64,000 bases of DNA from Verrucomicrobiota bacterium (GTDB lineage Bacteria > Verrucomicrobiota > Verrucomicrobiia > Opitutales > Opitutaceae): positions 74,756 to 138,755 of the forward strand of contig JACRQG010000031.1 in the NCBI GenBank assembly GCA_016222805.1, written 5' to 3'. The notes under the pieces were generated by a model that saw nothing but the letters and a program-made list of their open reading frames with translations, had not been told where the DNA came from and searched no databases. Shown piece by piece: positions 41,557-50,100 of this stretch; position 1 is the stretch's first letter, and each line of letters begins with the position of its first letter. A program made the translations under genes and the position numbers.

Positions 41557-43494
41557 TCAGACATCGGCCTCGACGTGCTCCGCCCGCAAGTTGCGCCAGC
41601 GGGCGAGGACGCGACGGTGGATGTCATCCGGGGCCAGTCCGTAGTTGGCCCGGAGCAGATCGACGCTGCTGCCGTGTTCGACGAACTTGTCGGGCCAGCC
41701 GATGCGCTCGACTGCGGTCGGGCAATCCGCGTCCTGGAGAGCTTCGAGCACCGCGCTGCCGAAGCCGCCGGCGAGCACGTTGTCCTCCATGGTCACCAGC
41801 AGGGGAATGCAGGCGGCGTGGCTCAGGAGCAGCGTGCGATCGAGCGGCTTGACGAAGCGGGCATTGACGACCCCGACCGACAGTCCCTCCTCGGCCGCCA
41901 GGCGGGCGGCGAGGACCTGGGCCTCCTGCACCATGGGGCCCAGGGCCCAGATCATGATGTTCGAGCCCTCGCGCAGCACCTCTGCGTGGCCGACGGCCAG
42001 TTCCTGGGGAGCATCCTTGATCTTCACGCCGGTGCCGGCGCCGCGGGGATAACGGATGACCGAGGCACCCGGCAGGCGCAGGCTCGTGTGCAGCATGTCG
42101 ACGAGTTCGTCCTCGTCCTTGGGCTGCATCACCGTGAGGTTGGGCACGCAGCGGAGGTAGGAGAGATCGAAGAGACCGTGATGGGTGGGGCCGTCGTTAG
42201 GGGAGAGGCCTGCGCGGTCGAGACAGAACGTGACCGGCAGGTTCTGCAGGGCCACGTCGTGGATCACCTGGTCATAGGCGCGCTGCAGGAACGTGGAGTA
42301 GATGGCGCACACCGGGCGCAGGCCCTTGGTGGCGAGGCCGGCCGCAAACAACACCGCATGCTCCTCCGCGATGCCCACATCAAAGAACTGCCGCGGCACG
42401 GCGGCGGCGAGGTGGGAGAGGCCCGTGCCGCTCGGCATCGCCCCGGTGATGCCGACGATGCGGGCGTCGGCACCGGCAAAGCGGGCCAGGGCCTGGCCGA
42501 AGACATCCTGGTAGGCCGGGGCGGCGCCGGGGGCGGGCTTCTTGTTCTCCCCGGTGACCGGATCGAACGGGGCGGCACCGTGGAACTTCTCCGGGTGGGC
42601 GACGGCGGCCTCAAGGCCGCGGCCCTTCTTCGTGAGCACGTGCACCAGCACCGGCACATCGCAATGCTTGGCGAAATCGAGATTCTTCGCGAGGGCGTCG
42701 AAATCGTGGCCGTCGACCGGCCCCAGGTACCGCAGACCGAACTTCTCGAAGAGCGAGGACTCGACGAAGAAGTCCTTGGTCTCGCGCTTCCACTTCATGT
42801 ACACGCGGTTCATCTCCACCCCGGCCGGGAAGCTCTTGAAGAACGCCTCGACGTCGTGGTGGATGCGGTTGTAGGTCGAACTCGTGCTGATGCGATTGAG
42901 GTAGCGCGAGATGGCGCCGACGTTCTTCGCGATCGACCACTCGTTGTCGTTGAGAATGACGATCAGTCGCTTGGTGGAGCTGACGACGTTGTTCAGGGCC
43001 TCGAGGGTGATGCCGCAGGTGAAGGCCGCGTCGCCGCAGACGGCGACGACGTGCTCATCGGTGCCGCGAAGATCGCGGGCGGTCGCCATCCCGAGGGCCG
43101 CGGAAAGGGCGGTGCCGGCGTGGCCGGCGCCAAAGGCGTCGTGGGGGCTCTCGGAACGGTAGAGGAAGCCGCTCGCCCCGCCCGTCTGGCGCAGGCGCCG
43201 GAAGAAATCCCCACCGCGCCCGGTCAGGAGCTTATGCACATAGCCCTGGTGGGCGACGTCGAAGACAAACTGGTCGGTCGGGGAGTCGAAGATTCGGTGC
43301 AGCGCGATCGTGAGCTCGACGACGCCGAGGTTGGGGCCGATGTGGCCGCCGTTTCGGGACGTGACGGAGATGAGCTCCTCGCGGATCTCCTGGGCCAGTT
43401 GCGGCAGCTGCTCCGGGGCGAGCGCCTTGACTTCCGCCGGGCCGCGGATCGAGGCCAGCAAAGGACGGGAGGGAGGGGGAGTGGGTGGGTTCAT
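41557..43494 (-). CDS. dxs: 1-deoxy-D-xylulose-5-phosphate synthase
   Basis: 645 residues. Thiamine diphosphate domain with SRNGGHIGPNLGVVELTIALH, HDAFGAGHAGTALSAALGMA and the TPP-binding GDAAFTCGITLEALNN; transketolase middle domain with VGIAEEHAVLFAAGLA (catalytic Glu) and DRAGLSPNDGPTHHG. Full DXS length. It makes DXP from pyruvate and glyceraldehyde 3-phosphate, the first step of the MEP isoprenoid pathway, which also feeds undecaprenyl phosphate for the polysaccharide locus. It follows xseB on the minus strand, 27 bases apart, a common pairing in many bacteria. Long plus-strand frames opposite it are shadows. Confidence 0.97.
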   Translation of the reverse strand: MNPPTPPPSRPLLASIRGPAEVKALAPEQLPQLAQEIREELISVTSRNGGHIGPNLGVVELTIALHRIFDSPTDQFVFDVAHQGYVHKLLTGRGGDFFRRLRQTGGASGFLYRSESPHDAFGAGHAGTALSAALGMATARDLRGTDEHVVAVCGDAAFTCGITLEALNNVVSSTKRLIVILNDNEWSIAKNVGAISRYLNRISTSSTYNRIHHDVEAFFKSFPAGVEMNRVYMKWKRETKDFFVESSLFEKFGLRYLGPVDGHDFDALAKNLDFAKHCDVPVLVHVLTKKGRGLEAAVAHPEKFHGAAPFDPVTGENKKPAPGAAPAYQDVFGQALARFAGADARIVGITGAMPSGTGLSHLAAAVPRQFFDVGIAEEHAVLFAAGLATKGLRPVCAIYSTFLQRAYDQVIHDVALQNLPVTFCLDRAGLSPNDGPTHHGLFDLSYLRCVPNLTVMQPKDEDELVDMLHTSLRLPGASVIRYPRGAGTGVKIKDAPQELAVGHAEVLREGSNIMIWALGPMVQEAQVLAARLAAEEGLSVGVVNARFVKPLDRTLLLSHAACIPLLVTMEDNVLAGGFGSAVLEALQDADCPTAVERIGWPDKFVEHGSSVDLLRANYGLAPDDIHRRVLARWRNLRAEHVEADV

Positions 43495-43521
43495 TCGGGA
43501 CGGTGCCGTCGTCTTCAGCCG

Positions 43522-43797
43522 CTATTCGTCACGGCCGGCGTCGAACTTCTCCAACACCACCGAGCCGTCCTTCTGTTTCTTGAGCTGTTCAATCTTCAGT
43601 TCGGCATCCTTCAGCCGGGCCTCGCAGACCTTGAGCAGCTTGGTGCCCTGTTCAAAGCGGGCGAGCAGATCGGCCAGCGGCACGTCGCCGGATTCCATCG
43701 ATTCCACGATGGCTTCCAATTGGGCGAGGGCCTCCTCGAAGGAGGGTTTGGCGTCGGCGGTATCCACAACGCGGACGATGCGATCCGGCGGCGGCAT
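43522..43797 (-). CDS. xseB: Exodeoxyribonuclease VII small subunit
   Basis: 91 residues. SFEEALAQLEAIVESMESGDVPLADLLARFEQG (about 19-51) is the highly conserved XseB core, and KVCEARLKDAELKIEQL completes the family pattern. It forms exonuclease VII with XseA, which degrades single-stranded DNA; xseA is not in this window. The pairing with dxs is common. Start ATG 43797 gives a normal length. Confidence 0.95.
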   Translation of the reverse strand: MPPPDRIVRVVDTADAKPSFEEALAQLEAIVESMESGDVPLADLLARFEQGTKLLKVCEARLKDAELKIEQLKKQKDGSVVLEKFDAGRDE

Positions 43798-43849
43798 TTC
43801 AAATCATCTTTGGGCTGGCAGCCCGGGGGCTTTCGCATGGATTGGGGGC

Positions 43850-45100
43850 ATGGCGAACGTTCTCTGGCTGGCCCTCGGATTGCTGCTGCTCAAACTGGTG
43901 GCGGAACTCGTGCTGGCAGCCCTGAACCGGGCGGAAGTAAGGCGCCATGCGGCGACTCCGCCGCCCGCCGTGGCGGCAATCATGGAACCGGAGACCTACC
44001 GCAAGTCGGTGGCGTACACGCTGGAGAAGTCGCGGTTCGGCGTGGCGGCGGAGGTGTTCGACACGCTCGTGCTCATGTTGGTGCTGATGAGCGGGATCCT
44101 GCCGACGCTTTTCGGACAGGCCGTGTCGTGGGGGAGCGCGGATTCGGTTTGGAACCACGCCGCGTTCATCCTGCTCGTGATGATGCTGCTGGCGGTGCCG
44201 TCGCTGCCCTTCGAGTGGTGGGAGCAGTTCCGCCTCGAGCAGCGGCATGGGTTCAACAAGAGCACGCCGGGGCTCTGGTTGTCGGACAAGCTGAAGGGCG
44301 TGCTGCTGCTCTGGGCGATCGGATTTCCGCTGCTGTGGGCGCTGCTGTCGCTCGTCCGCTGGGTGGGCGAGGCGTGGTGGATCTGGGGATTCGCCCTGTT
44401 GTTCGGATTCCAGATCCTGATGCTGATCCTCTACCCAAAGCTCATCCTGCCGCTCTTCAACAAGCTGACTCCGCTGCCGGAGGGTGACCTGCGCACGCGT
44501 TTGATGGCGCTGGGCGACCGGACCGGATTCCGGGCCAAGGCCATTGAGGTGATTGATGGCTCGAAGCGCAGCGGGCACTCGAACGCCTACTTCACGGGCT
44601 TTGGCCGCTTCCGCCGGATCGTGCTGTTCGACACCCTGATTGCGCAGCTGACCCCCGAGGAACTGGAGGCCGTGCTGGCCCACGAGATCGGTCACTACCG
44701 CCGCGGACACATCCCGAAGATGATCGCGCTTTCGGCGGCGATGATGTTCGCGGGTTTCGCCGTGCTCGCCTGGCTCGCCCGCAGTCCGTGGTTCAACGCG
44801 GGCTTCGGGTTCCCGTCCGGGCACTTGGCCCCGTCGTTTCTCCTCTTTGGCCTGCTCAGCGGCGTGGTGACGTTTTGGTTCTCACCCCTCGCAAATCTTC
44901 TGTCCCGCAAGTATGAATATGAGGCGGATGGTTTCGCGCGGGACGCCATCGGCGGGCCGGCGGCGATGGTCGGCGCCCTGCGCAAGCTGGCGCAGAAGAA
45001 CCTGACCAACCTCACCCCGCATCCGTGGTTCAGCGGGTTTTACTACTCGCACCCGACCCTTGTGGAGCGGGAAGCCGCACTGAACCGTGCGACTGGGTAG
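43850..45100 (+). CDS. M48 family metallopeptidase (Ste24/CAAX prenyl protease 1-like)
   Basis: 416 residues from ATG 43850; the frame is open upstream but this is the first start past the xseB gene. Several membrane helices. Zinc site: HEIGH (H278, E279, H282) and the third ligand in KYEYEADGFA (E358). The N-terminal part with PETYRKSVAYTLEKSRFG and the PFEWWEQFRLEQRHGFNKST block are the Ste24 signature. Bacterial members are membrane peptidases of unclear substrate since CAAX prenylation is absent. It is a stand-alone gene with the EEP protein 21 bases downstream. Confidence 0.9.
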   Translation: MANVLWLALGLLLLKLVAELVLAALNRAEVRRHAATPPPAVAAIMEPETYRKSVAYTLEKSRFGVAAEVFDTLVLMLVLMSGILPTLFGQAVSWGSADSVWNHAAFILLVMMLLAVPSLPFEWWEQFRLEQRHGFNKSTPGLWLSDKLKGVLLLWAIGFPLLWALLSLVRWVGEAWWIWGFALLFGFQILMLILYPKLILPLFNKLTPLPEGDLRTRLMALGDRTGFRAKAIEVIDGSKRSGHSNAYFTGFGRFRRIVLFDTLIAQLTPEELEAVLAHEIGHYRRGHIPKMIALSAAMMFAGFAVLAWLARSPWFNAGFGFPSGHLAPSFLLFGLLSGVVTFWFSPLANLLSRKYEYEADGFARDAIGGPAAMVGALRKLAQKNLTNLTPHPWFSGFYYSHPTLVEREAALNRATG

Positions 45101-45121
45101 CGCCTGGGGCAGGCGGTCGCC

Positions 45122-46057
45122 ATGGAAGGCTCAAGACGCCGGGAAAGCCGCCTGAGGGAGCGCCTCGGCTGCGTTTCGCGCGGGATCCTGGGGCTGACCC
45201 TGGCGGCGGGAATCGCCGGCGCCGCGCCGTTGCGGGTGGCGACCTACAACGTGGAGAACTACGGGCCGGCCGATCGTTTGACCGAGGCCGGCTTCCGGCA
45301 GGATTACCCGAAACCGGAATCGGAGAAGCAGGCGCTGCGCACCGTCATCCGCGGGCTGGATGCCGACGTCCTCGTGCTGCAGGAGATGGGACCTCGACCC
45401 TACCTGGAGGAGTTGCAGCGGGACCTGCGCAAGGAAGGAACCAACTACGCCCATGCCGTGCTGGCACGGGCGTTGGATGCCGACCGTCACCTGGCGCTGC
45501 TGTCCCGGTTGCCGTTGCAGGGGGTGGTCACCCACACCGACCTCGAGTTCGCCTACCTCGGCGGAAAGGAGACGGTGAAGCGCGGCCTGCTTGAGGCGAC
45601 GGTGGGTACGCCGGAAGGAGCGGTCACGGTGTTTGCGGTGCACCTCAAGAGCCGGTACACCGATCGGGCGGACGACCCCCTCTCGGCCGTCCGTCGGGCG
45701 GCGGAGGCGACGGCGGTGCGGGACCGGGTGTTGCGGCGCTTCCCGCGACCGGCGGAGGCGCGCTTCCTTATTTTGGGAGATTGCAATGATTACCGCGGAA
45801 GCCGCCCGGTCGCGGCCCTGCAGAAACGCGGCCGAACGGAGATCTGCCTCCTCCTGCCGGCGGCGGATTCACGCGGCGAGGTCTGGACCCACTTCTTCCG
45901 GCGGGAAGAAACCTATTCCCGGGTTGATCTGATCTTCGTTTCCCCTGGCCTGCAGGATTCGGTGCAGGGCGGGGTGGCGCGGATCTTCGACGGCGCTGGC
46001 GTCCGCGGGGCCAGTGATCACCGGCCCGTGTTTGTGGTGCTGGATCCGAAGCGGTGA
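45122..46057 (+). CDS. Endonuclease/exonuclease/phosphatase (EEP) family protein, secreted
   Basis: 311 residues. The N-terminus has a basic patch and hydrophobic stretch (about 20-36) ending in GAAP, a signal peptide. The EEP fold follows: RVATYNVENYG (catalytic Asn), VLVLQEMG (metal Glu), LGDCNDYRGS (Asp/Asn pair) and the C-terminal ASDHRPVFVVLD (catalytic Asp-His). All the metal and catalytic residues are visible. Members cleave phosphodiesters in nucleic acids, lipids or inositol phosphates; which applies is not known. The gene lies 21 bases after the M48 gene and may share its transcript. Confidence 0.85.
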   Translation: MEGSRRRESRLRERLGCVSRGILGLTLAAGIAGAAPLRVATYNVENYGPADRLTEAGFRQDYPKPESEKQALRTVIRGLDADVLVLQEMGPRPYLEELQRDLRKEGTNYAHAVLARALDADRHLALLSRLPLQGVVTHTDLEFAYLGGKETVKRGLLEATVGTPEGAVTVFAVHLKSRYTDRADDPLSAVRRAAEATAVRDRVLRRFPRPAEARFLILGDCNDYRGSRPVAALQKRGRTEICLLLPAADSRGEVWTHFFRREETYSRVDLIFVSPGLQDSVQGGVARIFDGAGVRGASDHRPVFVVLDPKR

Positions 46058-46121
46058 TGCCGAGGTGCCCGGCGGAACAGCCGCGCTTACCTCGGGCGAA
46101 GCGAAACGAGCCGGGCGCGGG

Positions 46122-47039
46122 CTACTTCGCGACGATCGTGACCGGCACCGTCACTTCACCGGAACCAAAACCCTTCAGGAAAAGGCTGCCGGTGCCGGGC
46201 TTGCCACCTTCCACCGTAACCGTGACGTAGGTTTGCCCCTGCGGAACGATCACCTCGGGCATTATCACGCTCTCCGGCACATCGGTGGCGATGTCGAGCA
46301 GCGTGCCGCCCGCGGGAGCAGGGTGGGGAAGGGTGAACGTCAGGGAGGTGCGGTCGCCGGTGCGGAGCTGGCTCGAGGAGGGGGACACGTTCACGCTGCT
46401 TGGATCGATGCGGAAGGTCCCGACCGGGGAGTTGCCGGCGGGGCTGGCGAGGGCGACCTGATAGTTGCGATTCGCCTCGAGGGCCGGAACGTAGAAGCTC
46501 AGGGCGTTGGGCGACTCAAAATTGGTGCGGGTGGGCGAGCCGTTGAACTGGATTTGGTCCTGCGGGGTAAAGCCGCGGCCCAACACGCTGATACGGGCAC
46601 CGACGGGACCGCGATTGACCTCGAGGGAGAGGACATAGCGCCGCACGATCTGCACCGTCTCCACCTGGGTGTAGGTCTCGCGCGGCGTCAGCACGTTGTT
46701 TCCCTCAACGTTGAAATTGACGAGGTAGTAATAGGCGATCTTGTCCCAACCGGCGGGCAACTGGTACTCGAACTCGTACAATCCGCCGCCCAGCGGACTC
46801 TTGCGCATGACATGGCTCTTCCCGTCGAGGATGATGTTGGGAACGATGCCGGAAACCGTGTTGGTGCGGGGAGTGACGCGGAGGCTAAACGTGTAGATCT
46901 GCGAGGGGTTCTCCGCCATCGACCGCGGAGTCAGGTCCGTCAGGGTGACAGTATCGCAGCCGGCCAGCAGGCCGAGGACGATGGTGGCGGCGAGCCAGGC
47001 GATGATTTTTCTCGCGGGAGAAAATGGGTTGGTGTGCAT
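46122..47039 (-). CDS. Lipoprotein with IPT/TIG-like and Ig-like domains
   Basis: 305 residues from ATG 47039. Lipoprotein signal: MHTNPFSPARKIIAWLAATIV followed by LGLLAGC, with lipid-modified Cys28. The mature protein has a short N-terminal part, then RNTVSGIVPNIILDGKSHV and a region with GARISVLGRGFTPQDQIQFNGSPTRTNF, which looks like an IPT/TIG domain (the GxGF and N-x-x-x-T pattern), and a C-terminal beta-rich part. It is probably surface or periplasm exposed. The function is unknown. It is divergent from hemW across a 44-base gap, so the two starts share one short promoter region. Confidence 0.75.
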   Translation of the reverse strand: MHTNPFSPARKIIAWLAATIVLGLLAGCDTVTLTDLTPRSMAENPSQIYTFSLRVTPRTNTVSGIVPNIILDGKSHVMRKSPLGGGLYEFEYQLPAGWDKIAYYYLVNFNVEGNNVLTPRETYTQVETVQIVRRYVLSLEVNRGPVGARISVLGRGFTPQDQIQFNGSPTRTNFESPNALSFYVPALEANRNYQVALASPAGNSPVGTFRIDPSSVNVSPSSSQLRTGDRTSLTFTLPHPAPAGGTLLDIATDVPESVIMPEVIVPQGQTYVTVTVEGGKPGTGSLFLKGFGSGEVTVPVTIVAK

Positions 47040-47083
47040 TGGATCCGAGTGTGAATGACCAGACGGACTGAATTCCGTTAGTA

Positions 47084-48373
47084 ATGAGCGGCCCACTGCC
47101 AGAGCAAGCCAAAGGTGAGGCGCCTTCGTCGTCGGGACACGCTTCCGGTCGCCGAGTGCCCTTCTCGATCGGGTCGACAATCGCCGAGGCGCGGGAGCGG
47201 CCGATCCTGGAGGATTCCACCTCGGCGCCGCCGGTCGGACTGTACGTGCATGTGCCGTTCTGTGCCTCGACGTGCGACTATTGCGCCTTTTATCAGACGG
47301 CGCCGTCGGCGGACGACGTACGCCGCTACCTCACTGCGGTGGCAATGGAGGCGGGGCTGGTGGACTGGCCGCGACAGCTCACGACGGTGTTCTGGGGCGG
47401 CGGGACCCCGGGGCTCCTGGCGGCGCCGGACCTGGCCCGGCTCGCCGCGATCGTCCGGGAGCGGGCTGGGGCGGCGGTGCGCGAATGGACGATTGAACTC
47501 GCGCCGAGCGCGGTGACCGAGGCGCGCCTGGCGGCGCTGCGGGAGGCGGGAGTCACCCGAATCTCGCTCGGCGTGCAGAGTTTCCAGCCGGCATTGCTCG
47601 AGGCCCTGGGACGCCGCCACACCCGGACGCAGATTCTGCGCGCCTACGATCGGCTGCGCGCCGCCGGCTTTGCGAGTATCAACCTGGACCTGATGTTCGC
47701 CTTGCCCGGCCAGACCGAGGAAGCGTGGCGGGCCGACGTCCGGGAGGCGGTGGCGCTGGCGCCGGATCACCTTTCCACCTACTGTCTGACGTTCGAGGAG
47801 GACACGCGCTTGTGGCTGAAGCTGGCGGACGGGCGGGTGAAACTCGATCCGGAGTTCGAGGCGAAGATGTACCTTTCGACCTGGGAGTGGCTGGCCGCGG
47901 CCGGTTACCAGCAGTACGAAGTCTCGAACTTCGCGCGACCCGGTCATGCCTGTCTCCACAACCTCAACACGTGGCGGATGCGTGAGTGGATCGGGCTGGG
48001 GCCGTCGGCGGCGTCGCAGTACGCCGGCTGGCGGGCTGCGAACATCGCGGATTTGGCGCGTTGGGCGGACGGCGTGGGGGAGGGGCGGCGGCTGACCGAG
48101 GATCGCGTCCGACTCTCACCGGAATTGCTGGCGGAAGACGCGGTGATCTTCGGCCTGCGGATGAATGCCGGCGTCGACCTGGAGGCCTGGCGCCGGGAGG
48201 CGCCCACGGCACCCTGGGGCGAGGTCGAGGCGGTCCTGGATCGGTTGGTGTCCGAAGGCCTGGCGCGGCGGGAGGAAGCGCGGATCGGCCTGACCGAGCG
48301 GGGGCGGTTGGTGGCGGATGCCGTCGGAGCCGAGATCATGGGTGCCTTCGCGGCGATGCCCGCCCAATCGTGA
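47084..48373 (+). CDS. hemW: Radical SAM family heme chaperone HemW
   Basis: 429 residues from ATG 47084; a GTG start at 47156 would remove 24 residues of an otherwise poorly conserved N-terminal extension. The radical SAM cluster is C60-x3-C64-x2-C67 in VPFCASTCDYCAF, followed by FWGGGTPGLLAAPDL and the EL(A/N)P block. The C-terminal part has FGLRMNAGVDLE typical of HemW, and it lacks the second Cys of HemN oxidases. HemW delivers heme to respiratory proteins. It overlaps the following lipoprotein gene by GTGA, and that one overlaps the M23 gene. Confidence 0.92.
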   Translation: MSGPLPEQAKGEAPSSSGHASGRRVPFSIGSTIAEARERPILEDSTSAPPVGLYVHVPFCASTCDYCAFYQTAPSADDVRRYLTAVAMEAGLVDWPRQLTTVFWGGGTPGLLAAPDLARLAAIVRERAGAAVREWTIELAPSAVTEARLAALREAGVTRISLGVQSFQPALLEALGRRHTRTQILRAYDRLRAAGFASINLDLMFALPGQTEEAWRADVREAVALAPDHLSTYCLTFEEDTRLWLKLADGRVKLDPEFEAKMYLSTWEWLAAAGYQQYEVSNFARPGHACLHNLNTWRMREWIGLGPSAASQYAGWRAANIADLARWADGVGEGRRLTEDRVRLSPELLAEDAVIFGLRMNAGVDLEAWRREAPTAPWGEVEAVLDRLVSEGLARREEARIGLTERGRLVADAVGAEIMGAFAAMPAQS

Positions 48374-48861
48374 AACGTGCCGCGACCCTTCTCTCGCTGG
48401 TGATGGCGATCTTCGCCGGCGCCTGTGCATCCGGGCGCAAGCCCACGGACTACACGCCGACAGTGGCACGGTTCTTCGTCGAGAATGCCCAACAGGCCGG
48501 CACGCCCATCCTCCTTCCGCGCAGCGGGGTGCGGATCTCCGTGAATTCCAAGCCGGTGATCACGGAGGGTGACATCGTAAATGTGGAACTGGTCCAGGTG
48601 GAACTGGGCAAGTGTCTCCTGTTCCAGCTCACGCCAGCGGCCACCCGGGATTTCTACCGGATGTCGGTGACCCAGCAGGGTCGGCGGATTGTCCTGACCA
48701 TCGACGGCAATCCCGTGGGCGCCCGGCGGATCGACGGAGCGATCACGGATGGGGCGGTCTTTGTGTTCGTGGAACTGCCCGACGAATCCCTGCCGCGCCT
48801 GGTGGAGAACCTGAAGAAATACTCGGCGGCGCTGCAACTGGAGCTGAAACGGAAAGGATGA
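48370..48861 (+). CDS. Lipoprotein with SecD-head-like domain
   Basis: 163 residues from GTG 48370, overlapping the hemW stop as GTGA. Signal peptide MKRAATLLSLVMAIFAGAC with lipid-modified Cys19 (lipobox AGAC is a weak match). After a linker, LGKCLLFQLTPAATRDFYRM..GRRIVLTIDGNPVGARRIDGAITDG at about 75-140 resembles the P1 head subdomain of SecD (a betaalpha unit with the LDG element). There is no membrane segment besides the signal. The function is unknown; a periplasmic role linked to protein or wall handling is suggested by the next gene. The family call needs a profile check. Confidence 0.6.
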   Translation: MKRAATLLSLVMAIFAGACASGRKPTDYTPTVARFFVENAQQAGTPILLPRSGVRISVNSKPVITEGDIVNVELVQVELGKCLLFQLTPAATRDFYRMSVTQQGRRIVLTIDGNPVGARRIDGAITDGAVFVFVELPDESLPRLVENLKKYSAALQLELKRKG

Positions 48862-49889
48862 TGCGCATGCGGTGGCGATGGTGGCTGGCGGGCACCTTGG
48901 GGATGTGGGCCTCGGCGATGGTGGCTGCGGAGACTTCCTTCAAGCTCGTGTGGCCGACGCCGAACCCCGCGTGGAGCGAGGGCAAGCCCCCCTCAGCCTG
49001 GCTGCAGCATGCCGGTTCCGGCGACCCCGCGTCCGGAGGTTTTGGAGGTGTCCGCAGCGGGGGCACGCGGTTTCACGAGGGGATCGACATCCGTCCGGTG
49101 GCGCGGGACCGGCGTGGGGAGCCGTTGGACGAGGTGTTTGCGGCGATGGCAGGGGTGGTGCGGCATGTCAGCACCTCTCCGGGAGCCAGCAGCTACGGCC
49201 GTTACGTGGTCCTCGAACATCCGGAGCGCCGTCCCGCCGTCTATACGCTGTATGCCCACCTCGCGCGGGTCGCCCCTGGGATCCGCAGCGGCGTGACCGT
49301 CGCGGCCGGCCAGGCGCTCGGGACGATGGGACACAGTTCCGGGGGCTACATGATTCCGGCGGCGCGGGCGCACCTGCATTTCGAGATCGGGGTGGCGGCG
49401 ACGCGGGACTTTCAGGCGTGGTATGACGCTCGACGCTTCGGCAGCCGCAATGACCACGGCATGTGGAACGGCATGAACCTCCTCGGCATCGATCCCGTGG
49501 CCTTCTACAACGATTGGCGGGCGGGCCGCGTGCGTGAGGTCAGCGACTTCTTCGCCCGCCAGGAGACCGCGGTGCGGCTGCGTTTGGCGACCTTTCGGAT
49601 CCCAGATTTTGTGAACCGCTACCCGGCATTGCTGGCGAAGCCGATGCCCTTCGGTCCGGTGGGAGGCTGGGAGGTGCGTTTCAACTGGACCGGGCTGCCC
49701 TTTTCATGGACGCCGTTGAGCGTGGCGGAGGTGGCCGGCCTGCCAGCCGGGCAACCACAGTTGATCGAGGTGAATGCCGCGATCGAGCGCCGGGAACGCA
49801 GCAAGAGCCTCGCCGTCGCGCGCCGGGGCGGTTGGGCGGTGGGCAAGGATCTGGAATTGGTGCTCCAGCAGTTGTTCGGGCTGAAGTAA
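48858..49889 (+). CDS. M23 family peptidase (LytM-type), secreted
   Basis: 343 residues from ATG 48858, overlapping the upstream stop as ATGA. Signal peptide with hydrophobic stretch (9-22) ending in VAA. The M23 zinc site is FHEGIDIRP (H73, D77) and HLHFEIG (H172, H174), so all zinc and catalytic positions of LytM-type enzymes are kept. The domain sits at 65-180; a C-terminal ~150-residue region (WNGMNLLGIDPVAFYNDWR onward) is extra and not recognised. It should hydrolyse peptidoglycan cross-bridges or glycine-rich peptides in the periplasm. It closes the hemW trio. A gap of 211 bases to the next gene holds only the fba terminator. Confidence 0.9.
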   Translation: MMRMRWRWWLAGTLGMWASAMVAAETSFKLVWPTPNPAWSEGKPPSAWLQHAGSGDPASGGFGGVRSGGTRFHEGIDIRPVARDRRGEPLDEVFAAMAGVVRHVSTSPGASSYGRYVVLEHPERRPAVYTLYAHLARVAPGIRSGVTVAAGQALGTMGHSSGGYMIPAARAHLHFEIGVAATRDFQAWYDARRFGSRNDHGMWNGMNLLGIDPVAFYNDWRAGRVREVSDFFARQETAVRLRLATFRIPDFVNRYPALLAKPMPFGPVGGWEVRFNWTGLPFSWTPLSVAEVAGLPAGQPQLIEVNAAIERRERSKSLAVARRGGWAVGKDLELVLQQLFGLK

Positions 49890-50038
49890 TCAGCCGTTAC
49901 TCGGATTCTTGTGGGCGGAGCGACCTCGCCCTGCGATCTCCGGGCCACGCCGCGAAACGCGCCGGATTGGGGGCATCCCGCCTACAAGGGAGAGCCGGGC
50001 CCTCCCGCCCTCTGACTGCTCCGCACCCATTCCTCCGG

Positions 50039-50076
50039 GAAAAACAAAACGCCACCGGCGCGAACACCGGTGGCGT
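50039..50076 (-). terminator. Intrinsic terminator of the aldolase gene
   Basis: On the minus strand, 10-bp arms ACGCCACCGG and CCGGTGGCGT (50049-50058 and 50067-50076) flank an 8-base loop. They are followed on the minus strand by TTTTGTTTTT (complement of 50039-50048). This fits a strong rho-independent terminator for the fba gene 25 bases upstream. The rest of the 49890-50100 gap has no gene. Confidence 0.88.
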
Positions 50077-50100
50077 GAGGGGTTTTAAGGTCGATGGCTG

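Noticed and set aside
41530-44487. 985-codon plus-strand open frame opposite dxs and xseB
   Set aside because: Shadow of dxs/xseB and the start of the M48 gene; dxs on the minus strand has complete catalytic motifs.
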